Source of the DNA: Pacificispira sp002696645
GTDB lineage: Bacteria; Pseudomonadota; Alphaproteobacteria; UBA8366; Aestuariispiraceae
Length of the DNA stretch: 64,000 nucleotides
Assembly: GCF_048892425.1 (NCBI RefSeq)
Contig: NZ_JBLZHU010000002.1
Span: 561,939-625,938, forward strand
Direction of reading: 5' to 3'
Position numbers and translations under genes: made by a program. Below, one piece after another: positions 49,819 through 57,467 of this stretch. The notes beneath the pieces were generated by a model that worked only from the letters and a program-made list of their open reading frames with translations, ran no database searches and was not told the origin of the DNA. How positions within the stretch are numbered: the stretch's first letter is position 1; every line of letters starts with the position of its first letter.

Positions 49819-49831
49819 GGAGTTTTGATCA

Positions 49832-50992
49832 ATGTCTGGTCCCTTCGTATTCCTTCATTCTACACACCGTGTGCAATTTGGGCCGGGCTGTCTGTCAGCC
49901 CTGCCGGATTTGGCAAGGGCAGAGGGCCGAAGGAAGGCTGCTATTCTGCTGGATGCTTATTTCATGGGGGGGCCGTTACAGGATCGGCTATCAGAAATCC
50001 TGAAGGATTTTGCCCCTGTCTTTCACGCAGTCCCACAACATGAGCCTGATACCGATACAGTTGAAGGCGCCCGTGCGGCCCTTTCGCAGGCTGAGGCGGA
50101 TTTGATTCTGGCGGTCGGGGGTGGCTCCACCCTGGACACTGCCAAAGCAGCGCGCATGTTGCTCAGTAATCCAGGGCCCATTGAGAATATTGTCGGTGCC
50201 ATGGGCATGCCGATGATCGCCCATGACAGCCTGTTCGTTGCGGTTCCCACGACGGCAGGCACCGGCAGCGAGGTTTCAGAATCCGCGGTCATCGCAAAGA
50301 CAGGGACCGACTATAAGATGGTCCTAAGATCCCCTAATATGGCGGCGCGTCTGGCACTGTTGGATCCGGAACTGGGTGTAACGGCACCGCCAGGTGTAAC
50401 AGCAACCGCAGGCTATGATGCCATCACCCATGCGGTGGAGGCTTACACGTCGAAATTTGCGACTGTAATGACCGATCCGTTTGCCCGGTCTGCGATGGAG
50501 CTTCTGGCCGTGTCGCTGCCCATTGCTTTTGAAAAGCCAGATGATATCGAGGCACGGGGGAATTGCCTGATTGGATCAATGCAGGCTGGCATCGCCTTTA
50601 ATTCCGCGCATTTGGGATTGGCACATGCGATTGCGGGTGCATTGGGTGCCTTGCATCATGTGCCGCATGGCCTGGCGAATGCCTTGGCGCTGCCGTGGAG
50701 CATGGCTTTCAACCAGCCAGCCCTAGGGGCAAAAGGTGAGATCGTGGCTGGGATCTTTAAGGGGGCGAGCTCCGCGGCTGGCCTGTCTGCGATGCGTAAG
50801 AAGGTTGCGCTGGATATCGGTCTGGACAAATTTGTCCCGACCGATGCAGAACGGGATCTGGTGGCGGAAGGGGCTGCGAAAAGCGGCCAGATCAAGGTCA
50901 ATCCGCGCCTTGCCAGTGCTGCCGAGATTCGCGTGATCCTGGAACATATGCGCCAGCCGACCGAAGGGCTGCAGCCCAATCTTAACCTTTAA
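49832..50992 (+). CDS. Iron-containing alcohol dehydrogenase (group III)
   Basis: A 386-residue group III metal alcohol dehydrogenase or maleylacetate-reductase-like enzyme. The metal ligands are Asp196, His200, His265 and His279 (GYDAITHAVEAY, and LAHAIAGALGALHHVPHG). The NAD-binding GGGST is at 96-100, and the PTTAGTGSEVS loop is typical. AAGGAG lies before the ATG. It probably interconverts an alcohol and the aldehyde handled by the neighbouring ALDH. Confidence 0.9.
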   Translation: MSGPFVFLHSTHRVQFGPGCLSALPDLARAEGRRKAAILLDAYFMGGPLQDRLSEILKDFAPVFHAVPQHEPDTDTVEGARAALSQAEADLILAVGGGSTLDTAKAARMLLSNPGPIENIVGAMGMPMIAHDSLFVAVPTTAGTGSEVSESAVIAKTGTDYKMVLRSPNMAARLALLDPELGVTAPPGVTATAGYDAITHAVEAYTSKFATVMTDPFARSAMELLAVSLPIAFEKPDDIEARGNCLIGSMQAGIAFNSAHLGLAHAIAGALGALHHVPHGLANALALPWSMAFNQPALGAKGEIVAGIFKGASSAAGLSAMRKKVALDIGLDKFVPTDAERDLVAEGAAKSGQIKVNPRLASAAEIRVILEHMRQPTEGLQPNLNL

Positions 50993-51008
50993 GGAGGGAC
51001 ACTCTGAT

Positions 51009-51392
51009 ATGACAATTCACAACCCTGACAGCATCGCCGCCCCGGTTGGGGCCTATGTCCATGGCCTCGAAACCGCGCCAGGCGCTCGGATACTGCATGT
51101 CTCCGGTCAGATTGGTATGGCAAAGGATGGCACGATTCCAGCCGGCACCAAGGCGCAGTCGGAGCTTGTCTGGCAGAATATCGCAGAGATTCTGGCTTCC
51201 GCAGGGATGGAAATTTCAGACATTGTGAAGATGACGGCCTACTTGTTGGGTCCGGAAGACCTCGCAGACTATGGCGCTGCCCGCACCGCCGCCCTGGCTG
51301 GGCATAAGCCGACATCCACCCTGATCTTTGTCGCAGGCCTGGTGAAACCTGAATTGCGGGTTGAGGTCGAAGTCGTCGCCGCCAAGGCCTAA
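51009..51392 (+). CDS. RidA family enamine/imine deaminase
   Basis: A 127-residue RidA/YjgF family protein. The conserved Arg that contacts carboxylate ligands is not in its usual form, but the fold segments VSGQIGMAKDGTIPAG, QNIAEILASAGMEISDIVKMTAYLLG and FVAGLVKPELRVEVEVVAAKA are typical of RidA subfamilies that accompany amine and amino-acid catabolic operons. It is the last gene of the hydrolase/TRAP/ALDH/ADH operon, suggesting a reactive enamine or imine in the pathway. AAGGAGGG precedes the start. Confidence 0.82.
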   Translation: MTIHNPDSIAAPVGAYVHGLETAPGARILHVSGQIGMAKDGTIPAGTKAQSELVWQNIAEILASAGMEISDIVKMTAYLLGPEDLADYGAARTAALAGHKPTSTLIFVAGLVKPELRVEVEVVAAKA

Positions 51393-51483
51393 GCCCAGTT
51401 CCTTTGCGGTTTCCTTTTTTGAAAATGAGCCGCAAAGGGCGCAGAGGGGCGGGTCGCGCAATGCCAAAAATTCCCATTCTCAT

Positions 51484-51578
51484 CCTGAGGAGGCGCGATA
51501 GTGCCGTCTCGAAGGAGGCGCTGTAAGTGTCGTGCTTTCAGAGGGCTCCCCCTTCGAGACGCTACGCCCCTCAGGGGA
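51484..51578. repeat. Extragenic palindrome with CCTGAGG / CTTCGAGACG arms
   Basis: The sequence from 51484 (CCTGAGGAGGCGC, later CGTCTCGAAGG) is repeated in inverted form in 51550-51578 (CCTTCGAGACG, then CCCCTCAGG). The arms are about 30 bases long with several mismatches. Elements beginning with CTCATCCTGAGG are a well-known kind of intergenic repeat in alphaproteobacterial genomes. Confidence 0.65.
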
Positions 51579-51579
51579 A

Positions 51580-51790
51580 GGGTGCCCTTGTCTGACACAT
51601 CGTCACCCCGGACGTGATCCGGGGTCCAGGGCGGCAGGCGGGATTGGTGCGGGGGGCCCTGGATACCCGCCTGCGCGGGTATGACGGGGATGTGGGGTGA
51701 GGGTGCCCTTGTCTGATACATCGTCACCCCGGACCGGATCCGGGGTCTAGGGCAGCGGGCACCAGTTGCACGGGTGGCCCTGGATTCGGT
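51580..51790. repeat. Two direct copies of a GATCCGGGG-type extragenic repeat
   Basis: The block 51580-51633 recurs at 51701-51754 with about four mismatches: GGGTGCCCTTGTCTGA, then CATCGTCACCCCGGAC, then GATCCGGGGT. Each contains an internal CCCCGGA/TCCGGGG hairpin and is followed by a GGCCCTGGAT half. The unit length is 121 bases. The second part of the first unit contains ACCCGCCTGCGCGGGT, itself a hairpin. A degenerate single copy lies at 30.2 kb. Confidence 0.7.
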
Positions 51791-51841
51791 TCTGACCCTC
51801 GACACCAATACCATCTTAAGGAGCGCGGCGTTGGCGGGCTC

Positions 51842-52780
51842 TTACTCGACCGCCAGCGTGCTTTCGCGCTTACCATCGCCTTCGATTTCTGGGATCAGGG
51901 GGATGGGGACATTATAGGGGGCGACATCTTCGCGGATTTTGCTTAAGGCCGCGACGATGATATCGACCTCTTCATCTGGATGGGTCGCACCCAGCCCATA
52001 TTCTGTCGCCAAAGCACGGGCGCGTGCGGAGCGTTGACGCTCTTCCTTCGGCAGGTTCACAACGGAATAAACACCGTTCAACAGGCTGCCCCGCAGCTTT
52101 TTGGCAAATTTCTCACCCAGAAGGACTTTTTCTTCCTGGCTTAATTGCTCAAAGAAACGACGCATCAGGATGCGGCCAAATTGAATGTGCCGGGCTTCGT
52201 CGCGCAGGATCAACTGACAGGCCTTGCGAATTTCCGGGAAGGTCGCGTTTTTGTAACGAGCAGTCAACAATTCGCCGGACAATTGTTCAAACAGCGTGTT
52301 GACCGCCATCCCCGCATAGAAGGACATTTGCTTTTCTTCTGACTCCGTGTGGAATTTTGGAATGATCAGTTGGAAATAATCACTGCGCGGTGTTGGCTGA
52401 TACCCACCCAGGGCATCTGCGATGCGGAAGGAGGCCTCATGATGGCGCAATTCTTCCATGATGAAGTTCGCCACATGCTGTTTCACCTCAAAAGGCAGGT
52501 GTTCATAGATTGCCTGGCGCAGCCGTTCCGCGCCATACGGTGTGGCACCATGTTCCATCCAGGCCCGCAGGGACCACCATTCAGCGCCTGCTTCCCTAAC
52601 CTCGGCAGGAAGGGATGCGGTTTCTTTCGCCAATGCGGCCCAATCTATATCCTGGGCCGGGTCCCAAGCCATATCGCGCGCCTGCAGGCACAGTTGCCAG
52701 ATATCATCATACTGCAATTTACCGACGACAGGATAGGGGTTCGGATTCTGAACAGTTTCTTCCAGCATTGAGGCTTCCAT
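51842..52780 (-). CDS. Ferritin-like diiron protein, AurF-like oxygenase candidate
   Basis: A 312-residue helical protein with diiron ligand patterns of the ferritin-like superfamily: Glu76 (WMEHGA), Glu109/Glu110 and His113 (FIMEELRHH), a Glu in the third helix (165 or 170), and Glu195 with His198 (RDEARHIQFG). The spacing resembles AurF-type N-oxygenases and related diiron monooxygenases more than ferritins. It would activate oxygen to hydroxylate or N-oxidise a small molecule; the substrate is unknown. GGGAG lies before the ATG. It is divergent from a HutC-type GntR regulator whose operator candidates lie in the shared spacer. Confidence 0.75.
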   Translation of the reverse strand: MEASMLEETVQNPNPYPVVGKLQYDDIWQLCLQARDMAWDPAQDIDWAALAKETASLPAEVREAGAEWWSLRAWMEHGATPYGAERLRQAIYEHLPFEVKQHVANFIMEELRHHEASFRIADALGGYQPTPRSDYFQLIIPKFHTESEEKQMSFYAGMAVNTLFEQLSGELLTARYKNATFPEIRKACQLILRDEARHIQFGRILMRRFFEQLSQEEKVLLGEKFAKKLRGSLLNGVYSVVNLPKEERQRSARARALATEYGLGATHPDEEVDIIVAALSKIREDVAPYNVPIPLIPEIEGDGKRESTLAVE

Positions 52781-52845
52781 ATCGTCGCTCCCGGTGTCAA
52801 AACAGTGATCATTAAAAGGCTGGATGGCCCTTTGATCAATTAGTA

Positions 52846-52869
52846 TAGTCTTATAGACTAATTCGTCTA
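52846..52869. promoter_or_regulatory. Overlapping inverted repeats between the diiron gene and its GntR regulator
   Basis: TAGTCT (52846-52851) with AGACTA (52855-52860) around TAT is a perfect palindrome, and TAGAC (52854-52858) with GTCTA (52865-52869) overlaps it. The AT-rich 126-base spacer is shared by divergent promoters. GntR/HutC regulators typically bind such short GTCTA/TAGAC symmetrical sites. Confidence 0.6.
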
Positions 52870-52906
52870 GTGGGATTCTGAAGAGAATTCATTTTTAGGA
52901 GTGACT

Positions 52907-53707
52907 ATGGTGTCGGAGCCATTCGCGGGAAACCAAATTGACAGAAATTCACCGGTTCCTTTGTTCCTACAGATCCGTCAGGCACTGCTGGCTGACATAC
53001 GAAGCTGGCCTGATACGGCGGCGCAATTTCCCACCGATCTGGCGCTGGCCCAGCGTTTCAGTGTCAGCAAAATGACGGTTCGCCAGGCGATCGATGACTT
53101 GGTCGAAGCAGGCCTGCTTGAGCGGCATCGTGGTCGCGGTACCTTTGTAACGGATCGCGCCTTTGTTGAACAATTGGACCCTGTCCTGGATATCGATCAG
53201 CAATATGCGGCGGCGGGGCACAGTCAAACAACACGGGTTCTCAGTTTCGATCGTCGTCCAATGACAATGCGGGAACAAAAACTCTTTGGGGCGCAGTCGG
53301 ATGAAACGGCTGTTCATATTCGCCGGTTACGATCCGCCAACGGCCTGCCACTGGCCCTGGACGAGCGTGTTATGCCCGCCCCCATTGCCGATCAGGCGAA
53401 TTTCACCGCTGATAATGCAGTACAATCGATCATTGCGCGGTTACGGCGCGCGGTTCCTTTGGCCCGCGCTAAGTGGCAAATGAGCGCCCTGTTGGCCGAT
53501 AAAGACCTGGCACTGAACCTCAGCATCCATCAAGGGGCTCCGGTTCTGGAACGGGCAATGACCTATCTGGACCCGAAAGGCGCGATCCTGCTGACGGGGC
53601 GCAGTCTTCATCGTGGCGACCTTGTCAGTTGCGCCTTTGAGCTTCCGCTGGATGGTCCGGAACACACGGGCCTGCTGGAAATGGCACGCGGGGAAGCCTT
53701 GAACTAA
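52907..53707 (+). CDS. GntR family regulator, HutC/UTRA subfamily
   Basis: A 266-residue regulator from the ATG at 52907, which has AGGAG five bases upstream. The winged helix-turn-helix is QFPTDLALAQRFSVSKMTVRQAIDDLVEAGLLERHRGRGTFV, shown here as an indication of residues 38-80. The C-terminal UTRA domain binds a small ligand. It is divergent from the diiron oxygenase candidate gene and presumably controls it and itself through the palindromes between them. Confidence 0.87.
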   Translation: MVSEPFAGNQIDRNSPVPLFLQIRQALLADIRSWPDTAAQFPTDLALAQRFSVSKMTVRQAIDDLVEAGLLERHRGRGTFVTDRAFVEQLDPVLDIDQQYAAAGHSQTTRVLSFDRRPMTMREQKLFGAQSDETAVHIRRLRSANGLPLALDERVMPAPIADQANFTADNAVQSIIARLRRAVPLARAKWQMSALLADKDLALNLSIHQGAPVLERAMTYLDPKGAILLTGRSLHRGDLVSCAFELPLDGPEHTGLLEMARGEALN

Positions 53708-53807
53708 AGGAACCGAACTTAAAGAATGGACAGTCAATCCGCGTCCGGTACTCTGGTCGACACGCGTTGTTGGTATCGTGCTGATTGCCCTTGATGAAAG
53801 TGATTGA

Positions 53808-54599
53808 ATGTCCAGTTTCAACTACACCCTAAATAACGCCCGAAAAAAGATTATGGCGGGTGGGCAGATTGTTGCGGTTATGGTGCCGGACGACTCTTTA
53901 AGGGAGTATTATACAAACCCACTGCCCCGGTATGAGGAGTGCTATCGTCTTGATAGAGTCTGCCTGTCTGGAGATCAGTTCTGGGCGATGACCGATGGCG
54001 AACATCTGCCTTATCAAATGGGCAAAGGAATTCAGGAAGCTCTGCATTTTGGTTATACGAACAGCGCGCCTCTCTACTTTTCGACTCAGCGAAAAGACTT
54101 TGAAAGCGCTCTTCGGGACCAGACCCAACAACTGACCCTCTGCAATATGCGCCAATACAGCGATTTTAAGTTCATCCTCCGCGATCCGATTGAGAAGGTT
54201 TGGGATTCGGAAGATCGCAATAATCTGGAGGTGCTGCGCCAGGCAGTCCAGCAGGGTCTATCTTTCCGATTGGTATTCGAAGACGAGGCCGGTCTGGTCT
54301 TTTCGCTGCCAGTCGACTTGCCGATGCTGTTCTACGAAAAGGGTGATCTTAGTGTTACAACCAAGATATCGTATTTCTATGATTTCTGTATGGATCCAAT
54401 GTCATTGATCGAGGCCATTCGCGCGAAAAAGCCGGATTTCGAGCATGACCGTGATCCACTTTCCATCAAGGCCCGAATAACCAGTCGCGTTGTGCCCGCC
54501 TATTACAATCTGTTCCTGGATGGCAGCTATATCGGTGTCCCGGAAATCTTCTCAGGCAAGAAGAAAGCCTGGAAGATGGCGCGCCTGTTTAGCTATTGA
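53808..54599 (+). CDS. Hypothetical protein (263 residues)
   Basis: I do not recognise a family. The protein is soluble, rich in Tyr, Phe and Asp, with no signal peptide or membrane helix. It has recurrent aromatic-acidic segments (DPIEKVWDSEDRNNLEVL, SYFYDFCMDPMSLIEAIRAKK) and a basic C-terminus (SGKKKAWKMARLFSY). Codon use is a little more AT-rich than the catabolic genes on either side. It lies directly before another unrecognised gene with a lipoprotein signal, and the two are flanked by regulators of other pathways, so they may have arrived as a small unit. Confidence 0.6.
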   Translation: MSSFNYTLNNARKKIMAGGQIVAVMVPDDSLREYYTNPLPRYEECYRLDRVCLSGDQFWAMTDGEHLPYQMGKGIQEALHFGYTNSAPLYFSTQRKDFESALRDQTQQLTLCNMRQYSDFKFILRDPIEKVWDSEDRNNLEVLRQAVQQGLSFRLVFEDEAGLVFSLPVDLPMLFYEKGDLSVTTKISYFYDFCMDPMSLIEAIRAKKPDFEHDRDPLSIKARITSRVVPAYYNLFLDGSYIGVPEIFSGKKKAWKMARLFSY

Positions 54600-54741
54600 A
54601 TCCAAATGTGAATCTAAAAGAGGGTCGCTGTTTTGCCCTGTCCTGCGCGGGAAGACGCGCATGCAACTTGCTCAGTATCGTAACTTCTAAACACCTTGAT
54701 GTTCGAAGTACCCATTCGAATACTTGTATGTTTTCATTGGG

Positions 54742-54771
54742 TTGACGCGCATTCTCAGGGTGTAGTATTTT
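54742..54771 (+). promoter_or_regulatory. Candidate promoter of the hypothetical lipoprotein gene
   Basis: TTGACG (54742-54747) is followed by TAGTAT (54763-54768, 15-base spacing) or TATTTT (54766-54771, 18-base spacing) in an AT-rich stretch about 75 bases before the proposed TTG start. It falls inside the longer possible reading frame, supporting the downstream start. Confidence 0.35.
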
Positions 54772-54842
54772 TTGACAGTGCTGTTGTATTAAAGCAGGCA
54801 GGCAAAATCGTCTATTGGGGAAAGGTGCGGGGGCCGAGAGCG

Positions 54843-56369
54843 TTGAGAAAATTAATTTTTGCTTTGTTTTGGTTTTTTCCGATCCTATTGGTAACCGCAT
54901 GCGAAACGACGTCGAATCCCAATGACGATAGGATTGCGCAGGCTTATGAGTTGTTGAAGGCTGCACCGGATCTCGAAGCCCCCGGCGTGCGCGAGCAGAT
55001 TGCCTGGCTACGCACGCCAGGGGCGCCCACTATAAACGTCGCCGGCCTGATTTATCGCGGCGCTCATCCCGACATTATTATGGAAGTCGCCGACATTCGT
55101 GGCCCTAATAAATATTACATGGATAGTCAGCAACGCCTGTATCACGACTATATCTTCAACACACCCTACACCTGGGGTAATGCGTTTCAGATTGCGGTCG
55201 CGGCGTCCCGTCCGGAATTAGCCGAAAGGCTTGCTATTGGTGTTGCAAAGCAAGCTGGCGACTATCGTGAAGGTATGCCGCTTGGAGTAATCCCCAGTAT
55301 TGCGAAGTTGGCGAGCCAACCAGCTCCAAAGAGCACTTCGCATTTCTCTATCTTGTCCCCTGAAGAAAGTTCCTGGTCCTCCTTTTATCACGACATTGGC
55401 ACCATTCAGCGCATTAACGCACAGCCAAAAGATACCTACACATCACCCCCTGGCCGCGGGTTGCTGTTCCGGTATGCTGCGTCAATGCGACCTGGATGGC
55501 GCTACGATACAATCCGGCAATTTGGCACACCTTCGGAGGAAATTTATGCCAGACTTGGCGGTCCCGCGACGATGGTCGATGCGACGGTCCAAGGGGATTT
55601 AGCCGATGCCTATGAAAAGGAATTAACAGATCGGAGCTTCAAGACGGTTTCCTTTATTCTCAAAAATTTTCCCGGGGACGTGAACGAAACACTGCCATTT
55701 TGCATGATGCGCGATGGGGAACCGGTGATTGTTTGCCCCAATGTCAGCCCGACACATCTGGCTGCTCGCAATACAACCATGCGCGACATTGTGCATAAGC
55801 TTGAATGGAGATGGCTCCCAGCAGGCAAGCTTAAGGCCTTCCTCGCGGCTGGTGGTGACCCGAACAAGAAAGACTCGTTTGGAAATACCGCCTTGGCTTA
55901 TGCCCGGAATGGCGGTGTTCATCCCGGCGCAAATGCTCCGGGCGATGATTTCAACATCACACAATTGTTCGCCGGGGCCGCGATTATCGCAGGCGCAGGT
56001 GCTCTGGCCGGGGAGGGGAGTTATGATACTGCCACAGAATTTATGGTCGGTGGCCTGACAGATGTCATCAACGGAACCTCTGACAATATTACGCGAATGC
56101 ATGATCAGGCGGACCAACAGCTGCAACAACAGCCCGCTTCAAGCGCCACGGGTGCCGGTTCTTCCAATACGTCGTTAAACAGGACGTCTGAGAAGTATTC
56201 ATTTACATGCCCTGCGACAGGCCGGACTCACAGTGTACCAATTTCAGCGGCCAGCAATGCTTGCCGAAATGCTATGCGGCGTTATGCAAAGGCTGTTAGT
56301 TGCAACATGATTGATGACCTAGAAGGCGCCCAGAACGCGTATTACTCCGCCTGCGCCTCAGAAATGTAA
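54843..56369 (+). CDS. Hypothetical lipoprotein with an ankyrin-like segment
   Basis: A protein of about 508 residues. The start is put at TTG 54843 because it gives a clean lipoprotein signal (MRKLIFALFWFFPILLVTAC, with the lipobox LVTAC); the upstream open frame lacks this logic. Ribosome-site support is weak, and a GTG at 54825 is an alternative. The mature protein has no catalytic motif I know. Near residue 330-350 it has FLAAGGDPNKKDSFGNTALA, an ankyrin-repeat-like motif. A hydrophobic glycine/alanine-rich segment follows (FAGAAIIAGAGALAGEG), then a Gln-rich stretch and a Cys-containing C-terminal domain (four Cys). It is expected in the cell envelope. Its partner may be the preceding hypothetical gene. 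Confidence 0.62.
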   Translation: MRKLIFALFWFFPILLVTACETTSNPNDDRIAQAYELLKAAPDLEAPGVREQIAWLRTPGAPTINVAGLIYRGAHPDIIMEVADIRGPNKYYMDSQQRLYHDYIFNTPYTWGNAFQIAVAASRPELAERLAIGVAKQAGDYREGMPLGVIPSIAKLASQPAPKSTSHFSILSPEESSWSSFYHDIGTIQRINAQPKDTYTSPPGRGLLFRYAASMRPGWRYDTIRQFGTPSEEIYARLGGPATMVDATVQGDLADAYEKELTDRSFKTVSFILKNFPGDVNETLPFCMMRDGEPVIVCPNVSPTHLAARNTTMRDIVHKLEWRWLPAGKLKAFLAAGGDPNKKDSFGNTALAYARNGGVHPGANAPGDDFNITQLFAGAAIIAGAGALAGEGSYDTATEFMVGGLTDVINGTSDNITRMHDQADQQLQQQPASSATGAGSSNTSLNRTSEKYSFTCPATGRTHSVPISAASNACRNAMRRYAKAVSCNMIDDLEGAQNAYYSACASEM

Positions 56370-56413
56370 GCAATCGACATGCCGCGGTTGCGTCGGATTC
56401 TGGTGAGATTGCC

Positions 56414-57343
56414 CTATCGAAATTGGTGACCAGTCGATCCCCCTTCGGATCGGAAATAGGTGATCGTGTGATCCGTGAAACGCTGAAGGATTGCCCCAAA
56501 ATGGGCGGCATCGCGGGAAGCCAGAACCACCTTCAAGGGGCGAACCACGTCTACGATGCGTAAAGTTTTAACCCTTCGTCCGTCATAGGTTGTCGATGGC
56601 GGGCGCATAACCAGTAAGGTGAAGCCAAACCCGGCTGCCACGGCGCTTCTGACGGTTTCCATTGATTTTGAGACATAGGATATCGGGGGATCGATTCCGC
56701 ATTCTGCCAGCAAATCCTCAAAATAGGCGCGGCTGCCCGCCCCTTCGAACATGACATAAGGCTCCTTTGCCAGTTCTGACAGACGGATGGACCGGCGATT
56801 GGCCAAAGGATGATCCGCCGCCAAAACGACCATTGGCTGGATTGATGCCAGTTCCACAAAAGTCAGCCCCTGTAATGCGCCCCCCCGATCATAGGTCAGG
56901 GCAAGATCCAGCGTCCCGTTGCGCAGCGCATCGGCAAGGTCGCTCAGTGACATCTCCCTGTGTTGCACCGTTATCCCCGGCGCGGTGTCAGCGAAGGATC
57001 GGATCAGGCCCGGCGCAAAGAACGGTGCCAGCGTCCAAAAAACACCCAGACGGATTTCCCCTGATGCCTCTGCGGCAATGGCAGAGGCTTCGCGCGCAAC
57101 TTGTTCAGCTTGTTCTTCCAGCGCGACCGCATGTTGCAGAAACAAGCGACCCTGCAAAGTCAGGGTCAGACCTCGGGCGTGATGACGCTCGAACAGAACA
57201 ATGCCAAGAATATCCTCCAATTTGTCCAAGGCTTGCGCGATGGAGGGTTGGGAAATGTTCAGCGCGCGTGATGCCTGTGCAATGCCGCCCTGTTCGGCAA
57301 CAGCCCGAAAATAGGTACATTGGCGCAGGGTGTATCGAACCAT
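56414..57343 (-). CDS. LysR family transcriptional regulator
   Basis: A 309-residue LysR regulator with the N-terminal helix-turn-helix (RQCTYFRAVAEQGGIAQASRALNISQPSIAQALDKLE, residues about 6-43) and the C-terminal periplasmic-binding-like effector domain. It is divergent from two tandem Rieske oxygenase genes across a 124-base spacer that contains TTATC (57347-57351) and GATAA (57366-57370), a plausible LysR half-site pair. It probably controls these oxygenases. Confidence 0.88.
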   Translation of the reverse strand: MVRYTLRQCTYFRAVAEQGGIAQASRALNISQPSIAQALDKLEDILGIVLFERHHARGLTLTLQGRLFLQHAVALEEQAEQVAREASAIAAEASGEIRLGVFWTLAPFFAPGLIRSFADTAPGITVQHREMSLSDLADALRNGTLDLALTYDRGGALQGLTFVELASIQPMVVLAADHPLANRRSIRLSELAKEPYVMFEGAGSRAYFEDLLAECGIDPPISYVSKSMETVRSAVAAGFGFTLLVMRPPSTTYDGRRVKTLRIVDVVRPLKVVLASRDAAHFGAILQRFTDHTITYFRSEGGSTGHQFR

Positions 57344-57467
57344 ATTTTATCTTCTTTAAAGCTAGGATAATTGAGTTTGTGCCTATCTTCAGAAAAGTTC
57401 AATCTTCTGTTCAATACGATCATTGTTCCCTGTTTTTCGACGCGCCCATTTTTGAAGGACTGCTATC

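Larger units (their letters stand above)
51393..51841. other. Repeat-rich intergenic region
   Basis: A 449-base spacer between the convergent ends of the RidA and diiron-protein genes. It contains no supportable gene. It is filled by two kinds of extragenic repeat: a long palindrome at 51484-51578 and two direct copies of a GATCCGGGG-type element at 51580-51790, annotated separately. Confidence 0.7.

Noticed and set aside
51389..51814. 141-codon minus-strand frame in the repeat-rich spacer
   Set aside because: It is built from the extragenic repeats, with the arginine/proline-rich content expected of such DNA.
54696..54842. Upstream extension of the lipoprotein reading frame
   Set aside because: It contains a likely promoter, and starting there would bury the lipoprotein signal inside the protein.
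57395..57419. Direct repeat GTTCAATC/GTTCAATA in the LysR-Rieske spacer
   Set aside because: It is short, lacks the dyad symmetry expected for LysR sites, and is not repeated elsewhere in the window.
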